A stretch of 64,000 nucleotides of DNA from Tyzzerella sp. (lineage in GTDB: Bacteria; Bacillota; Clostridia; Lachnospirales; Anaerotignaceae). Location: the NCBI GenBank assembly GCA_019415525.1, contig DXZA01000067.1, forward strand, positions 1 through 64,000, in the 5' to 3' direction. Position 1 is the first letter of the stretch. Each line of letters begins with the position of its first letter. A model generated the notes under the pieces. It worked only from the letters and a program-made list of their open reading frames with translations. It was not told the DNA's origin and made no database searches. Below are positions 25,911 through 33,616 of this stretch, piece by piece. A program made the translations under genes and the position numbers.

Positions 25911-26391
25911 CAAAATCACCATTTATATTGATATTTATTGTATTGTCTATATCTCTTAACCTATCATCAAACATTCCTAGGTGTTTCCCTAAAAGTTCCA
26001 AGGCTTTTAATTTGCTATACATACCTATTTCCTTTTCAGAACCACTTCCATTTTCCCCACAGTATTCTTTTATCTTTACAGATGATATACAGGCTGTATC
26101 GTCCCTTGTCGCTGTTTTTAAAAGTCCACCATTTTGAAGGTCTAATAAGTCAGAAGGATTTACAAAAGCAATCTTTGCAATTTCTTCAAGAACTCTGTCT
26201 TGACTTACACCTGTTCTTATACTTCTTTTTGCCATAGCCTGTGCAATAGCCTTTTTAACTTCTTTATCCTTCATAAGTCTTGTTGCTGTATCTTTTGCAG
26301 ACAAAGGAGAATATCCAGCACGTATAGCTGATTGGGTTTGATTAAGGTCGATTAAGTATTCCTCAACAAATCTTTTCTTTTTATCTGTCAA
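25900..26391 (-). CDS. Terminase small subunit
   Basis: This roughly 163-residue protein begins TDKKKRFVEEYLIDLNQTQS, the classic terminase_2 N-terminal HTH (AIRAGYSPLSAKDTATRLMKD). The start is a TTG at 26391 with GGGGTG at the right distance; the frame stays open 30 codons upstream into A+T-rich leader sequence without a ribosome site. Confidence 0.9.
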   Translation of the reverse strand: MTDKKKRFVEEYLIDLNQTQSAIRAGYSPLSAKDTATRLMKDKEVKKAIAQAMAKRSIRTGVSQDRVLEEIAKIAFVNPSDLLDLQNGGLLKTATRDDTACISSVKIKEYCGENGSGSEKEIGMYSKLKALELLGKHLGMFDDRLRDIDNTINININGDFDEC

Positions 26392-26667
26392 AACATCACC
26401 CCTTTGTATTTTTATACAGTCTTTTTTACACTTTCTTATATATGTATTTCTATTGATTTTTAAAGGTTTGAAATAAATCAATAAAATATATATCTTAAAT
26501 AAAACATTGTATAATGCTGTATATTTGCCCTCCTGTTGCCTTTTTAACTTTTACATAATACTCGTCGTGTAAAATGCATATATAAGCCTTAAAACCTTTA
26601 TTTTAGCCTTTTTAAAAGACATTAATTTTTGACTTTTACCTCTACTCAATATGTAAATGTTATTTTT
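26392..26667. other. Leader between small recombinase and terminase genes
   Basis: These 276 bases hold no credible gene or strong hairpin. Packaging recognition sites (cos or pac) often lie near terS, but nothing here can be recognised as one. Confidence 0.4.
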
Positions 26668-27231
26668 TTAATATTTGAATTTTTTCATAGCCTTATCCTT
26701 CTCAGCCTGTTCAATTCCTAGATAAATAAGGGTTTCTCGTGGTGATGAATGATTGAATATTTTTTGTAATGTGGCAATATCTCCTGTATTTTTGTAGTAG
26801 TGATAGCCGAAAGTTTTCCTCATAGAATGACAAGCAATATTATCTTCTTCAAACTCAATAGCAACTTCTTTTAATATTTGAAAGGCTCTTTGTCTTGTAA
26901 TAGGCTTTTTTCTACCTTCATTTGTTACTCTTGAAGGTATAAGATAATCATCTGGCATCATATTTTTACAGTACCATTTCAATTCTTTTTTAAGCTCATC
27001 ACAGATTATAAGTTTTTGAGTTTTACCTGTTTTCCCTTCTTTTAATATAAAATGGCTTTTACCTGTAACATCTTTAGATTTTAGCCTAAGTATGTCAGAT
27101 ACCCTAAGACCACTATAAATTCCAAGCATAAAAAGAATGAAGTTTCTTTCATTTGTAAGTTTTAAATACTTACATATTTCTCTTACCTTTTCCCTTGATT
27201 TTATAGGGCTTACACTATTTATTTCTATCAC
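26668..27231 (-). CDS. Short tyrosine recombinase, catalytic domain only
   Basis: This 187-residue protein is a tyrosine recombinase catalytic domain: SGLRVSDIL (Arg I), Lys in LKEGKTGK, HSMRKTF (HxxR), NHSSPRETLIYLG (His and the Tyr nucleophile). The N-terminal core-binding domain is missing. Such proteins are common just before terS in Firmicutes phages and are distinct from the integrase at 33617. Its role in the late operon is unknown. Confidence 0.85.
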   Translation of the reverse strand: MIEINSVSPIKSREKVREICKYLKLTNERNFILFMLGIYSGLRVSDILRLKSKDVTGKSHFILKEGKTGKTQKLIICDELKKELKWYCKNMMPDDYLIPSRVTNEGRKKPITRQRAFQILKEVAIEFEEDNIACHSMRKTFGYHYYKNTGDIATLQKIFNHSSPRETLIYLGIEQAEKDKAMKKFKY

Positions 27232-27249
27232 CTGCCTTTAAATTTAAAA

Positions 27250-27267
27250 GGGAGGTTTTCACCTCCC
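27250..27267 (-). terminator. Leader hairpin of the late operon
   Basis: GGGAGGT-GAAA-ACCTCCC on the minus strand is followed by TTTTAAATTT. It lies between the predicted late promoter and the small recombinase, about 70 bases after the predicted start site, so it could attenuate the operon or need antitermination. Confidence 0.55.
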
Positions 27268-27343
27268 AAGTTGAGAAAAATAATAAAAAGGAGTTTTTAT
27301 GGCAACTAATACCATTGAATGAGTTGTATCTCACTCAAGTGGA

Positions 27344-27377
27344 AATATACCACACCTAAAACGAACAAAACGAACAA
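27344..27377 (-). promoter_or_regulatory. Predicted activator-dependent late promoter
   Basis: On the minus strand an extended -10 (TGG TATATT, 27344-27349) lacks a good -35. Overlapping direct copies of TTGTTCGTTTT (27358-27377) occupy the region about 10-35 bases further upstream. This is the layout expected for a promoter switched on by the late regulator encoded immediately upstream. Confidence 0.55.
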
Positions 27378-27391
27378 CTTTTATTTTTTTC

Positions 27392-27420
27392 AATAAAAAA
27401 AGCCGTTTAACACGACTTTT
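27392..27420 (-). terminator. Terminator of the early operon
   Basis: An imperfect stem (AAAGTCG/CGGCTTT with a G-T pair) followed by TTTTTTTATT on the minus strand overlaps the 3' end of the late regulator gene. Confidence 0.65.
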
Positions 27421-27808
27421 TAATATTATCTTTATGAAAAAACCTTTTTGCAGTCATTCTTATACTGTCCCTTGTATTATATCCCCCCATTTTTCTTGCT
27501 GTTCTCTCCCAACTCATACCGTCTACATATTTATATCTTATTATTTGACGTATAAAACTGTCAGGAATTTCACTTATATAATTTTCAATCTCTACTGTTT
27601 TTTTAATAAGTTTCTGTTCTAGCTCTGTAAGCCTGTCTATATATTCAGCTCTTAAGACCTGCTTTTCAATATATGTATTTGTATCAGCTGATATAATACC
27701 GTCATTTCTCATTTTATTTACTTCATTTTTAAGGCGAAAAATCCTTTTTTTAATATCTTCTGTTTCTTTTTTAAGACTTACATATTGTCTTAGTGTCTTC
27801 TCGTCCAT
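27407..27808 (-). CDS. Late transcription regulator (sigma region 4-like, ArpU/RinA type)
   Basis: This 133-residue protein has a long N-terminal coiled coil and a C-terminal sigma-like HTH (DSFIRQIIRYKYVDGMSWERTARKMG, then DSIRMTAKRFF). Proteins of this design end the early operon and activate the terminase-structural operon. A repeat-bearing promoter lies just downstream. RBS AGAGG. Confidence 0.82.
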   Translation of the reverse strand: MDEKTLRQYVSLKKETEDIKKRIFRLKNEVNKMRNDGIISADTNTYIEKQVLRAEYIDRLTELEQKLIKKTVEIENYISEIPDSFIRQIIRYKYVDGMSWERTARKMGGYNTRDSIRMTAKRFFHKDNIKKSC

Positions 27809-27819
27809 TTAATACCTCT

Positions 27820-28680
27820 TTATTTCTCCTCAAATAAATTCAATTGACCTTCCATAACATCTTTTTCCGTCCATTGGTCAAATACCTCTTGCCCTGTTTT
27901 CCATTGTGTTTCTTTGCCTCTTATTATTCTTTCTTTAAGCATTCTATCAAAGGCTCTTATATAGTTTTCTTTGTATTTTGGGTATTTAGCAAATTCTAAG
28001 TTTCGCCCTTTCCCTGCCATAGGGCAACCGATGCAACCAACCCTATCAAAACCACAACTATATAAAGGGTTCATTGGTATTTTTTCGCTATTTATATAGT
28101 CCCAAATATCCCTATTTGTCCAATCAATTATAGGATTTACAATTCTTTTTGCCTTCAATCTACAATTTTCAAACAACATTCTTTTGTCATCGTTATCATT
28201 AAGTAAAATTTTGTTTTCTATATTATTTGTAAATAACTCATATGTTGCTCTTGTCTTTTTCCTTCTGACACTTTCGTCCCACCTTACTCCAGTAGTTATC
28301 ATTCTATTCTTGCCACCTTTTTCTTTAAGAACTGAACAACAATAACGCATTATTCTTGTTGGTGGTAAGAGCTTCTGTGGAATTAAATTCCACATTGTAG
28401 CTCTTTTACCTTTGTATGTAGGATAATTAAAACTGCATTTTATACCTTTGTCCTCAAGCATTTTAAAAACATCTCTGACATGGTACACAGTTTCAGGTGC
28501 GTCAGCAGTAGTTAAATTATGTTGAACCTCAAATGGGATACCTGCATTTAAAGCTAGTCTGATACAAACATCACTATCTTTACCACCCGATGTAGTTACA
28601 ATTAAAGGTTTTTCATAATATTGCAAGCTCATATCAGACGCTAATTTTAATCTTTCTATTGCTTTTTTCTCCTTATCCAT
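27820..28680 (-). CDS. PAPS reductase-like N-type ATP pyrophosphatase (phage-encoded)
   Basis: This roughly 286-residue protein has the PP-loop TTSGGKDSDV near the N-terminus, a MRYCCSVLKEKGG segment, a TGVRWDES-RR segment, and a CGFDRVGCIGCPMAGKG Cys motif that could hold an Fe-S cluster. The fold is shared by CysH and DndC. In phages these proteins are common in replication modules, with no settled function; DNA or nucleotide modification is a guess. The start is either ATG 28680 or a GTG at 28695 that has a better-placed AAGGTG. Confidence 0.8.
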   Translation of the reverse strand: MDKEKKAIERLKLASDMSLQYYEKPLIVTTSGGKDSDVCIRLALNAGIPFEVQHNLTTADAPETVYHVRDVFKMLEDKGIKCSFNYPTYKGKRATMWNLIPQKLLPPTRIMRYCCSVLKEKGGKNRMITTGVRWDESVRRKKTRATYELFTNNIENKILLNDNDDKRMLFENCRLKAKRIVNPIIDWTNRDIWDYINSEKIPMNPLYSCGFDRVGCIGCPMAGKGRNLEFAKYPKYKENYIRAFDRMLKERIIRGKETQWKTGQEVFDQWTEKDVMEGQLNLFEEK

Positions 28681-28737
28681 ATTAAACACCCACACAAAAA
28701 TCACCTTTTTTATAAACGTCATACCATTTAAAAATAA

Positions 28738-29553
28738 TCATTGTTTATTTCTCCTTTTTAATTCATTTTTAAGTTCTTTTATACTACAAAGAGCCAGTTG
28801 TTCTTTTCGAAGTTCATATTCTTTTGGTATTCTCTTAATTGCTTCCCTTCCTCTAAAATCTGTATCTTTTAAATCAAATAACTCAAAACTAGCTTTATTT
28901 TTAATCTCACCACTAGGAAGTAACACCCACCACATATTATTTATATTGTGATATACAGTTCCTCTAGCAATATAACCATTATAATATTCTCTAAAATATT
29001 TAATCTGACCATTATATATTATTTTCCCATCTCTATCTCTACTATCATAGATTGCAGATGTTTGACCTTCTAGTTCTGAAAGTTCAAATTTTTCTTTTTG
29101 AGGGTGATGCCATTTTTCTATATAATCATTTATAATAAATCCCTCTCCATTTTTAGGTTGTTTTCTTTTATTCTCTATTTCAAAACCTTGTAATTTTAAA
29201 AATTTACATATTTTATTTTCTGTAAGTTCATATTGTTTTTTAATTAAATAAGGCATTTTCTCATATTTATGAAAATCATAATAACCACTCTTTGAATGCT
29301 CATGATTTATATTTTGAAAAAACTCTATTAAAATATCATATATACAATAATGTGATTTAAACTCTAAATCTTTGTATCTACCGTATCTATATTCATCTTC
29401 TAAATTTTTATAGTATTTTTTAATATCTTTATCCTTTGTTACATAGAAACCTAATTGTCCCATAAAACGCATAATTTTTTTAAAAAAGTCACTAGTTTCA
29501 TTCTTATTTTTTAATACAATTCTTATATTTGTATCATTTATTTTCACTTTCAT
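28738..29553 (-). CDS. Phage protein of unknown function
   Basis: This 271-residue protein gives no motif I recognise. It is basic and aromatic-rich, with a likely beta-rich central region (IYDSRDRDGKIIYNGQIKYF, MWWVLLPSGEIK) and a charged C-terminal helix. AGGTG sets the ATG at 29553, ten bases past the helicase loader stop. Its place between dnaC-like and PAPS-reductase-like genes suggests a DNA metabolism role, by context only. Confidence 0.55.
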   Translation of the reverse strand: MKVKINDTNIRIVLKNKNETSDFFKKIMRFMGQLGFYVTKDKDIKKYYKNLEDEYRYGRYKDLEFKSHYCIYDILIEFFQNINHEHSKSGYYDFHKYEKMPYLIKKQYELTENKICKFLKLQGFEIENKRKQPKNGEGFIINDYIEKWHHPQKEKFELSELEGQTSAIYDSRDRDGKIIYNGQIKYFREYYNGYIARGTVYHNINNMWWVLLPSGEIKNKASFELFDLKDTDFRGREAIKRIPKEYELRKEQLALCSIKELKNELKRRNKQ

Positions 29554-29562
29554 ATTCAACAC

Positions 29563-30363
29563 CTACACAAAATTAAGTCTATAATTCTTTTCTTTTTCAT
29601 TTTTAATATTTATAATATTTTCTTTGCTCATCTCTGCAATTCTTCCACCAACAGCAACATCAATATTAAATATCTCTGTAATATTTTTCTCTGTTGAAAT
29701 TATTGTCATTTTATTATTTATGTATCTAAAATTTAATATTTCCATAGCAATTCTTACATCAGCACTTGAAGGAACTTCACTTTTATCAGTTTTAAAGAAA
29801 TCATCAATGTATAATACTTCAATATTTTTAAGATATTCTCTTAAGTTTTCGGCTTCTTCATCAAACTTTTTAATTTTATAAACATCATCAAGCCAAAGCA
29901 TATATTTAACTTGATAACCTGCTTTTATAAGCTCTCTACAAATACCTGTACAAATATGAGTTTTGCCTGCTCCGCTCTGTCCTGCTATAAAAAACCAACC
30001 TCTTTTATTTTCCAAAAACTCATAAGCAGACTTCTTAATTTTGCCTTGCCACTCACTTGACACCTTATAATTATCAAGTGAATATTTTTTAAGTACAGCT
30101 GAAAGACCACTTTTTTGGGCTCTATTCATATTGTTTCTTAAAGGTATACAGGAACAATCAACATATCTAACAGCACCGTCAATTATTTCAGCTGTAAAAC
30201 CTCTATTATTGCATTTTGTACAGTTATAACCGTCATTTAATAAATTTTTAACTCTGTTGTTTGTTCTGTCACACTCAGCTTGTAACAACTTAGTAAGTCT
30301 GTCCGATGTTTCCATATTCCTGTCCATTTGTTTGATTTTGGTCATTTTCTCCTGTATATCCAT
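29563..30363 (-). CDS. DnaC-like helicase loader (AAA+ ATPase)
   Basis: This 266-residue protein has an N-terminal zinc-finger-like CxxC...CxC (NCTKCNNRGF, YVDCSC), then Walker A AGQSGAGKTHI and Walker B VLYIDDFF. It should load the host replicative helicase at the phage origin. The ATG has AAGGAGG nine bases upstream, and this start lies 74 bases inside the upstream initiator gene in another frame. Confidence 0.9.
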   Translation of the reverse strand: MDIQEKMTKIKQMDRNMETSDRLTKLLQAECDRTNNRVKNLLNDGYNCTKCNNRGFTAEIIDGAVRYVDCSCIPLRNNMNRAQKSGLSAVLKKYSLDNYKVSSEWQGKIKKSAYEFLENKRGWFFIAGQSGAGKTHICTGICRELIKAGYQVKYMLWLDDVYKIKKFDEEAENLREYLKNIEVLYIDDFFKTDKSEVPSSADVRIAMEILNFRYINNKMTIISTEKNITEIFNIDVAVGGRIAEMSKENIINIKNEKEKNYRLNFV

Positions 30364-30991
30364 AGTTTATAACCTCCTTCTTTAGTGGGAAAACACCTGT
30401 CCAACCGTTAACCATAGACTGTTCAAGTATCTTAATTCTATTTTCAACAGATACAGGTTCAAGTTTTTCAAGTTTACTTACAATCAATTTTAAACCGTGT
30501 TCAGTTAAAGGCTTTTTAAGTGCTTTTCTATGGTCTGTAAAATCAACAAGGGCTTGTTCAAAAGGCGAAAGTTCTTTTTCTTTTTTATTATTTTTCTTTT
30601 TAATATTGTTTTGTTTAAACTCGTCTTGTTTATTAATAGTCCCTTTCTGTGGTTCTGTCTGTGTCCCTATTTGTGTTCCCTTTTGTGGTTCTGTTTGTGT
30701 TTCTTTAAGAACCACAAAAGAATTCATTTTATATATAGCAGACTTATTTCCTGTTCTACTTGTAAAGTCTATAAGACCTGCTTGTTTTAAATTATTTCTG
30801 GCATTAATTATGGCTTTCTTTTGTAAACCTGTCTTAATTTCAAGCACCGCAATAGCTACTGTAAAATTATCCTGCCACCCTGTTTTATTTGCTATGTGCA
30901 TTAATGCGTGCCATAAAACAATGCCAGCGGTAGACAGTTGATTTACTTCAAGCCAATCGTAAAATGCTTTAATTTCCAAGATATAATTCAA
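30290..30991 (-). CDS. Phage replication initiator, winged-helix type
   Basis: This 233-residue protein has an N-terminal winged helix (STAGIVLWHALMHIANKTGW, GLQKKAIINARNNLKQAGLI) as in replisome organiser proteins. A middle linker carries a repeat (TQTEPQKGTQ), a Lys/Asn-rich stretch follows, then a C-terminal domain that may contact the loader. The DNA encoding the linker holds inverted and direct repeats, a likely internal origin. TTG start with GGAGG. Confidence 0.82.
   Translation of the reverse strand: MNYILEIKAFYDWLEVNQLSTAGIVLWHALMHIANKTGWQDNFTVAIAVLEIKTGLQKKAIINARNNLKQAGLIDFTSRTGNKSAIYKMNSFVVLKETQTEPQKGTQIGTQTEPQKGTINKQDEFKQNNIKKKNNKKEKELSPFEQALVDFTDHRKALKKPLTEHGLKLIVSKLEKLEPVSVENRIKILEQSMVNGWTGVFPLKKEVINYGYTGENDQNQTNGQEYGNIGQTY
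30641..30720. repeat. Iteron-like repeats, candidate replication origin
   Basis: A perfect 13-bp inverted repeat (CTTTTGTGGTTCT at 30680-30692 and its complement at 30708-30720) with a 15-bp spacer accompanies a near-direct copy (TTTCTGTGGTTCT at 30644-30656). All lie inside the initiator gene, where lambdoid and Firmicutes phages often place ori. Confidence 0.6.
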
Positions 30992-31020
30992 TGCCCTATA
31001 CCTCCTGCAATATTAAATTT

Positions 31021-31434
31021 TTAAATAATAAAACCACCTGCAACACAACCCAAAAGAGCTGATATAAATACAACTACATAAAAAGACCATGTCGGCTCGT
31101 CCATTTTTTTATTTAAAATTCTATAAAATCTTTTATAACGATTGTCTGTAATCAAATTATTAAATCTAAATTTCGTATAAAATTCATCTCTAACTTTTGT
31201 AAATTCATCAGATATTTTCTTTTGAACCCTTTCAGATTCCTTTAATACTTCATCATTTAATTTTTGTGTATCAAAACACATTTTTTCTAGTTTTAAAAAT
31301 TTAGTGTGATACTCATTATTTGTATCAATAACCACTTTTTCAAGAATTTTATTTCTCACTTTTAAGATATTACACTTCTTTTCAAGCTGTCTTATCTTTC
31401 TACTTTTTCCATTTGCTCTTGCTCTGTAACCCAT
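31021..31434 (-). CDS. Coiled-coil protein with C-terminal membrane anchor
   Basis: This 137-residue protein starts with a basic segment (GYRARANGKSRKIRQ), continues as a coiled coil to about residue 95 and ends in a single hydrophobic helix (FYVVVFISALLGCVAGGF). RBS AAAGGAG. It is an early gene; a role such as superinfection exclusion is only a guess. Confidence 0.6.
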   Translation of the reverse strand: MGYRARANGKSRKIRQLEKKCNILKVRNKILEKVVIDTNNEYHTKFLKLEKMCFDTQKLNDEVLKESERVQKKISDEFTKVRDEFYTKFRFNNLITDNRYKRFYRILNKKMDEPTWSFYVVVFISALLGCVAGGFII

Positions 31435-31452
31435 TTTAAAAAATCTCCTTTA

Positions 31453-31671
31453 TTATATTTCTCCAACAAGCTCACTTATTGGTGTATGTAACTTTTTTGA
31501 AATTGCTATTAATTCTCCTAGCCTTAACTGGTCAGGGTGTCTTAAATGGTAGTAAAGTGTTGATGTTGAAACCCTACTTGCTATGGCTAATTCTTCCATA
31601 GAAATTCCGTAAAGCATTTGTTTTGATTTTATAATTTTTGATATATTTACTACTTTTTTATTTATTTTCAA
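31453..31671 (-). CDS. Small HTH regulator (XRE/Cro-like)
   Basis: This 72-residue protein is a single HTH domain (GISMEELAIASRVSTSTLYYHLRHPDQL) ending LVGEI. The TTG start has AAGGAGAG. It lies early in the leftward operon and may act as a Cro-like or excisionase-like factor. Confidence 0.75.
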   Translation of the reverse strand: MKINKKVVNISKIIKSKQMLYGISMEELAIASRVSTSTLYYHLRHPDQLRLGELIAISKKLHTPISELVGEI

Positions 31672-31741
31672 CTCAATCTCTCCTTAAAATCTCTATTTAT
31701 TTTTTAAGAATTCTGTGTTATAATAACCGTGTATTTTATTT

Positions 31742-31900
31742 TCATATTTGCTCCTTTTGGGAACTGCCATTCCCTTGGGAGCTTTTATTTTTCCTTTTTT
31801 TAATCTTTTCTTTTCTTGCCTTTCTTTCCATATGCTCCTCCATTGTTAAAAGTCCTAAATAAAAGCAAGTTATAAAAGACATAACTAATTCAAAAGTCAT
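31742..31900 (-). CDS. Small membrane protein
   Basis: This 52-residue protein begins MTFELVMSFITCFYLG, a single membrane helix, then a strongly basic tail. I chose the ATG at 31900 because AGGAGG lies at the right distance; the frame is open eight codons further. Function unknown. Confidence 0.55.
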   Translation of the reverse strand: MTFELVMSFITCFYLGLLTMEEHMERKARKEKIKKRKNKSSQGNGSSQKEQI

Positions 31901-31913
31901 TTTAAACACCTCC

Positions 31914-32069
31914 TTATTCAACATTATTTTTTTCAGCCCATTCCCAAAGAATTTCTAAAATCATTGAATTTATAGATACCCCCCTTCTATCAGCTTCAAT
32001 ATTTAACTTTTCAAATAATTTATCAGGTAATCTTAATGTAAATCTGCGTCTTTCTTCTTTTTGTATCAT
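31914..32069 (-). CDS. Arc-like ribbon-helix-helix repressor (lytic side)
   Basis: This 51-residue protein is a single Arc/MetJ fold: the strand RRRFTLRLPD, then helices KLFEKLNIEADRRG and SINSMILEILWEWAEK. ATG at 32069 with AGGAGG upstream. It is the first leftward gene, facing a second RHH protein (32206) whose strand reads RFTLRI. The pair shares a control region with three TGACGTCA-like sites, so this is likely the Cro-like arm of the switch. Confidence 0.85.
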   Translation of the reverse strand: MIQKEERRRFTLRLPDKLFEKLNIEADRRGVSINSMILEILWEWAEKNNVE

Positions 32070-32074
32070 TTTTT

Positions 32075-32190
32075 TGACGTCACCTCCTAACTAAATATAA
32101 CATGTCTTTTTTCTGACGTCAATAAAAATATTTTGTAACATTTAAAAACTTTTTTCTTTATGTTATACTTAAATTGTCAAATAGACGTCA
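32075..32190. promoter_or_regulatory. Divergent control region with three TGACGTCA operators
   Basis: TGACGTCA occurs at 32075-32082 and 32114-32121, and AGACGTCA at 32183-32190. The leftward promoter is excellent: -35 TTGACG (32117-32122), 17-bp gap, extended -10 TATATT (32094-32099); the middle operator overlaps its -35 and the left operator lies in its leader. The rightward promoter has an extended -10 TGTTATACT (32161-32169), and the right operator lies just past its start site. Confidence 0.8.
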
Positions 32191-32205
32191 TAAGGAGGTT
32201 TTTAT

Positions 32206-32505
32206 ATGTCTAAAAAAGATGTTTATACCCGTGAAGAAGATAAAAGATTTACATTACGTATTGAAAAAGATTTATTTAAGAAAGTAGAAGAAAGTGCTCA
32301 TAAAAATAAACGTGCTATTGGTAGAGAAATTGCCTTTATATTAGAGCAGTATTTTGAAGAAATTGATACTAATACAAACTCAAAATCAACTGAAAAAGAT
32401 GATGCAATAGAAAAAGAGCTTGAAGCCTATCGTCTTGAACTTGAAGCTGAACTTAAAGGGAAAACATCATCAGTATCAGAAGATATAAAAAGGAAAAATG
32501 CTTAA
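32206..32505 (+). CDS. Ribbon-helix-helix repressor with acidic tail (lysogenic side)
   Basis: This 99-residue protein has an N-terminal RHH fold (RFTLRIEKDLFKKVEESAHKN, then GREIAFILEQYFEE) and an acidic, helical C-terminal tail of about 45 residues that may oligomerise. AAGGAGG precedes the ATG. It opens the rightward operon with two cargo genes and integrase, the position of a lysogeny repressor. It is a distant paralogue of the facing RHH protein. Confidence 0.83.
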   Translation: MSKKDVYTREEDKRFTLRIEKDLFKKVEESAHKNKRAIGREIAFILEQYFEEIDTNTNSKSTEKDDAIEKELEAYRLELEAELKGKTSSVSEDIKRKNA

Positions 32506-32533
32506 AGAAAAAATAAATTTAAAGGAGTGTGTT

Positions 32534-33163
32534 ATGTTTATGAAATTAAAATTAATTGCCACAACATTGTTTTTATCTGCAACAATGGCTGTAAGTGCCT
32601 TTGCTGGGCTTAATCTTAATATTGACGGTGTTCCTCTTGCAACAGATGTACCACCTGTAATTGTTGATGGTAGAACTCTTGTACCTGTAAGGGCAATATT
32701 TGAAAAACTTGGAGCTTCCGTAAACTGGGACGCTAATACTCAAACTGTAACAGCTGTATCAGGAGAAAAAACAATAACATTAAAATTAAATGATACATCA
32801 GCCTATGTAAATAATGAGCTTAAAACTCTTGATGTGCCTGCACAAATTGTTGACGGTAGAACAATGGTTCCTGCTCGTTTCGTAGGTGAAAGCCTTGGTT
32901 GTCAAGTTTTGTGGGACGCTAACACTCAAACTGTAAATGTTAATACTGTTTCACAGCCTACTACTACAATACCAACTGAAACAACACCTGTTGAAACTGT
33001 TAAAAAAACAGGAACTTATGTAGGTAGCCTTGACTCTGATAAATACCACTATCCTAATTGTCGTTGGGCTGAAAAAATAACATATGAAAACCTTATAGGA
33101 TTTGACACTGAAGAAGAAGCAATAAACAAAGGTTATTCACCTTGTGGCACTTGTAAACCTTGA
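32534..33163 (+). CDS. Secreted cargo protein: copper amine oxidase N-like domain
   Basis: This 209-residue protein has a signal peptide (cleavage expected after VSAFA). Two repeats of the copper amine oxidase N-terminal type follow (VIVDGRTLVPVRAIFEKLGA and QIVDGRTMVPARFVGESLGC), then a Thr/Pro linker and a C-terminal Cys/His segment (YHYPNCRW ... YSPCGTCKP) as found at the end of many secreted nucleases and Ada-like metal sites. RBS AAAGGAG sets the start at 32534. It is not a phage structural gene; it looks like a lysogenic-conversion gene that alters the cell surface. Confidence 0.85.
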   Translation: MFMKLKLIATTLFLSATMAVSAFAGLNLNIDGVPLATDVPPVIVDGRTLVPVRAIFEKLGASVNWDANTQTVTAVSGEKTITLKLNDTSAYVNNELKTLDVPAQIVDGRTMVPARFVGESLGCQVLWDANTQTVNVNTVSQPTTTIPTETTPVETVKKTGTYVGSLDSDKYHYPNCRWAEKITYENLIGFDTEEEAINKGYSPCGTCKP

Positions 33164-33181
33164 TATTAAGGAGATGTTTTT

Positions 33182-33592
33182 ATGGGATTTAGATTTAGAA
33201 AAAGTATTAAGATAGCTCCTGGAATAAGAATGAATATAAGTAAAAGTGGAATTGGATTTTCTGCTGGTGTAAAAGGTGCAAGAATTTCTGTAAATTCTAA
33301 AGGTAGAGTTACAAAAACAGTAAGTATTCCTGGAACTGGTATATCATACTCAGAAAGCTCTACAATAAAAAATACAGAAAAAAAACCACCAAAAACAATA
33401 TATGAATATTCATCAGGTCAACAAAAAGCATTTTCTGTTGTAATGCTTATTCTAGGAATTATGCTTGCTATTATGTCAATATTATTAATTATAGGTGAAA
33501 TGACTGTTATAGGTATTATAGGAATTATACTTGCAGTAATTTTTATAAAAACATCAAGAAGTTATAAAAAAATATCCGAAACAAAAAAATAA
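33182..33592 (+). CDS. DUF4236 membrane protein (cargo)
   Basis: This 136-residue protein starts with the DUF4236 pattern (FRFRKSIKIAPGIRMNISKSG, SIPGTGISY) and ends with two adjacent hydrophobic segments (about 80-125). AAGGAG precedes the ATG. Function unknown. It lies between the cargo lipobox-free secreted protein and integrase in the lysogenic operon. Confidence 0.8.
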   Translation: MGFRFRKSIKIAPGIRMNISKSGIGFSAGVKGARISVNSKGRVTKTVSIPGTGISYSESSTIKNTEKKPPKTIYEYSSGQQKAFSVVMLILGIMLAIMSILLIIGEMTVIGIIGIILAVIFIKTSRSYKKISETKK

Positions 33593-33616
33593 TGATAAAA
33601 ATATGAGGTGACTGTT

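Noticed and set aside
27284..27315. Seven-codon plus-strand mini-frame (MATNTIE) behind AAAGGAG
   Set aside because: It opposes the late operon and leads nowhere; the match to a ribosome site is likely chance in A+G-rich sequence.
30641..30720. Short CRISPR-like array
   Set aside because: Only two or three imperfect repeats with irregular spacing inside a coding frame; an origin-type repeat fits better.
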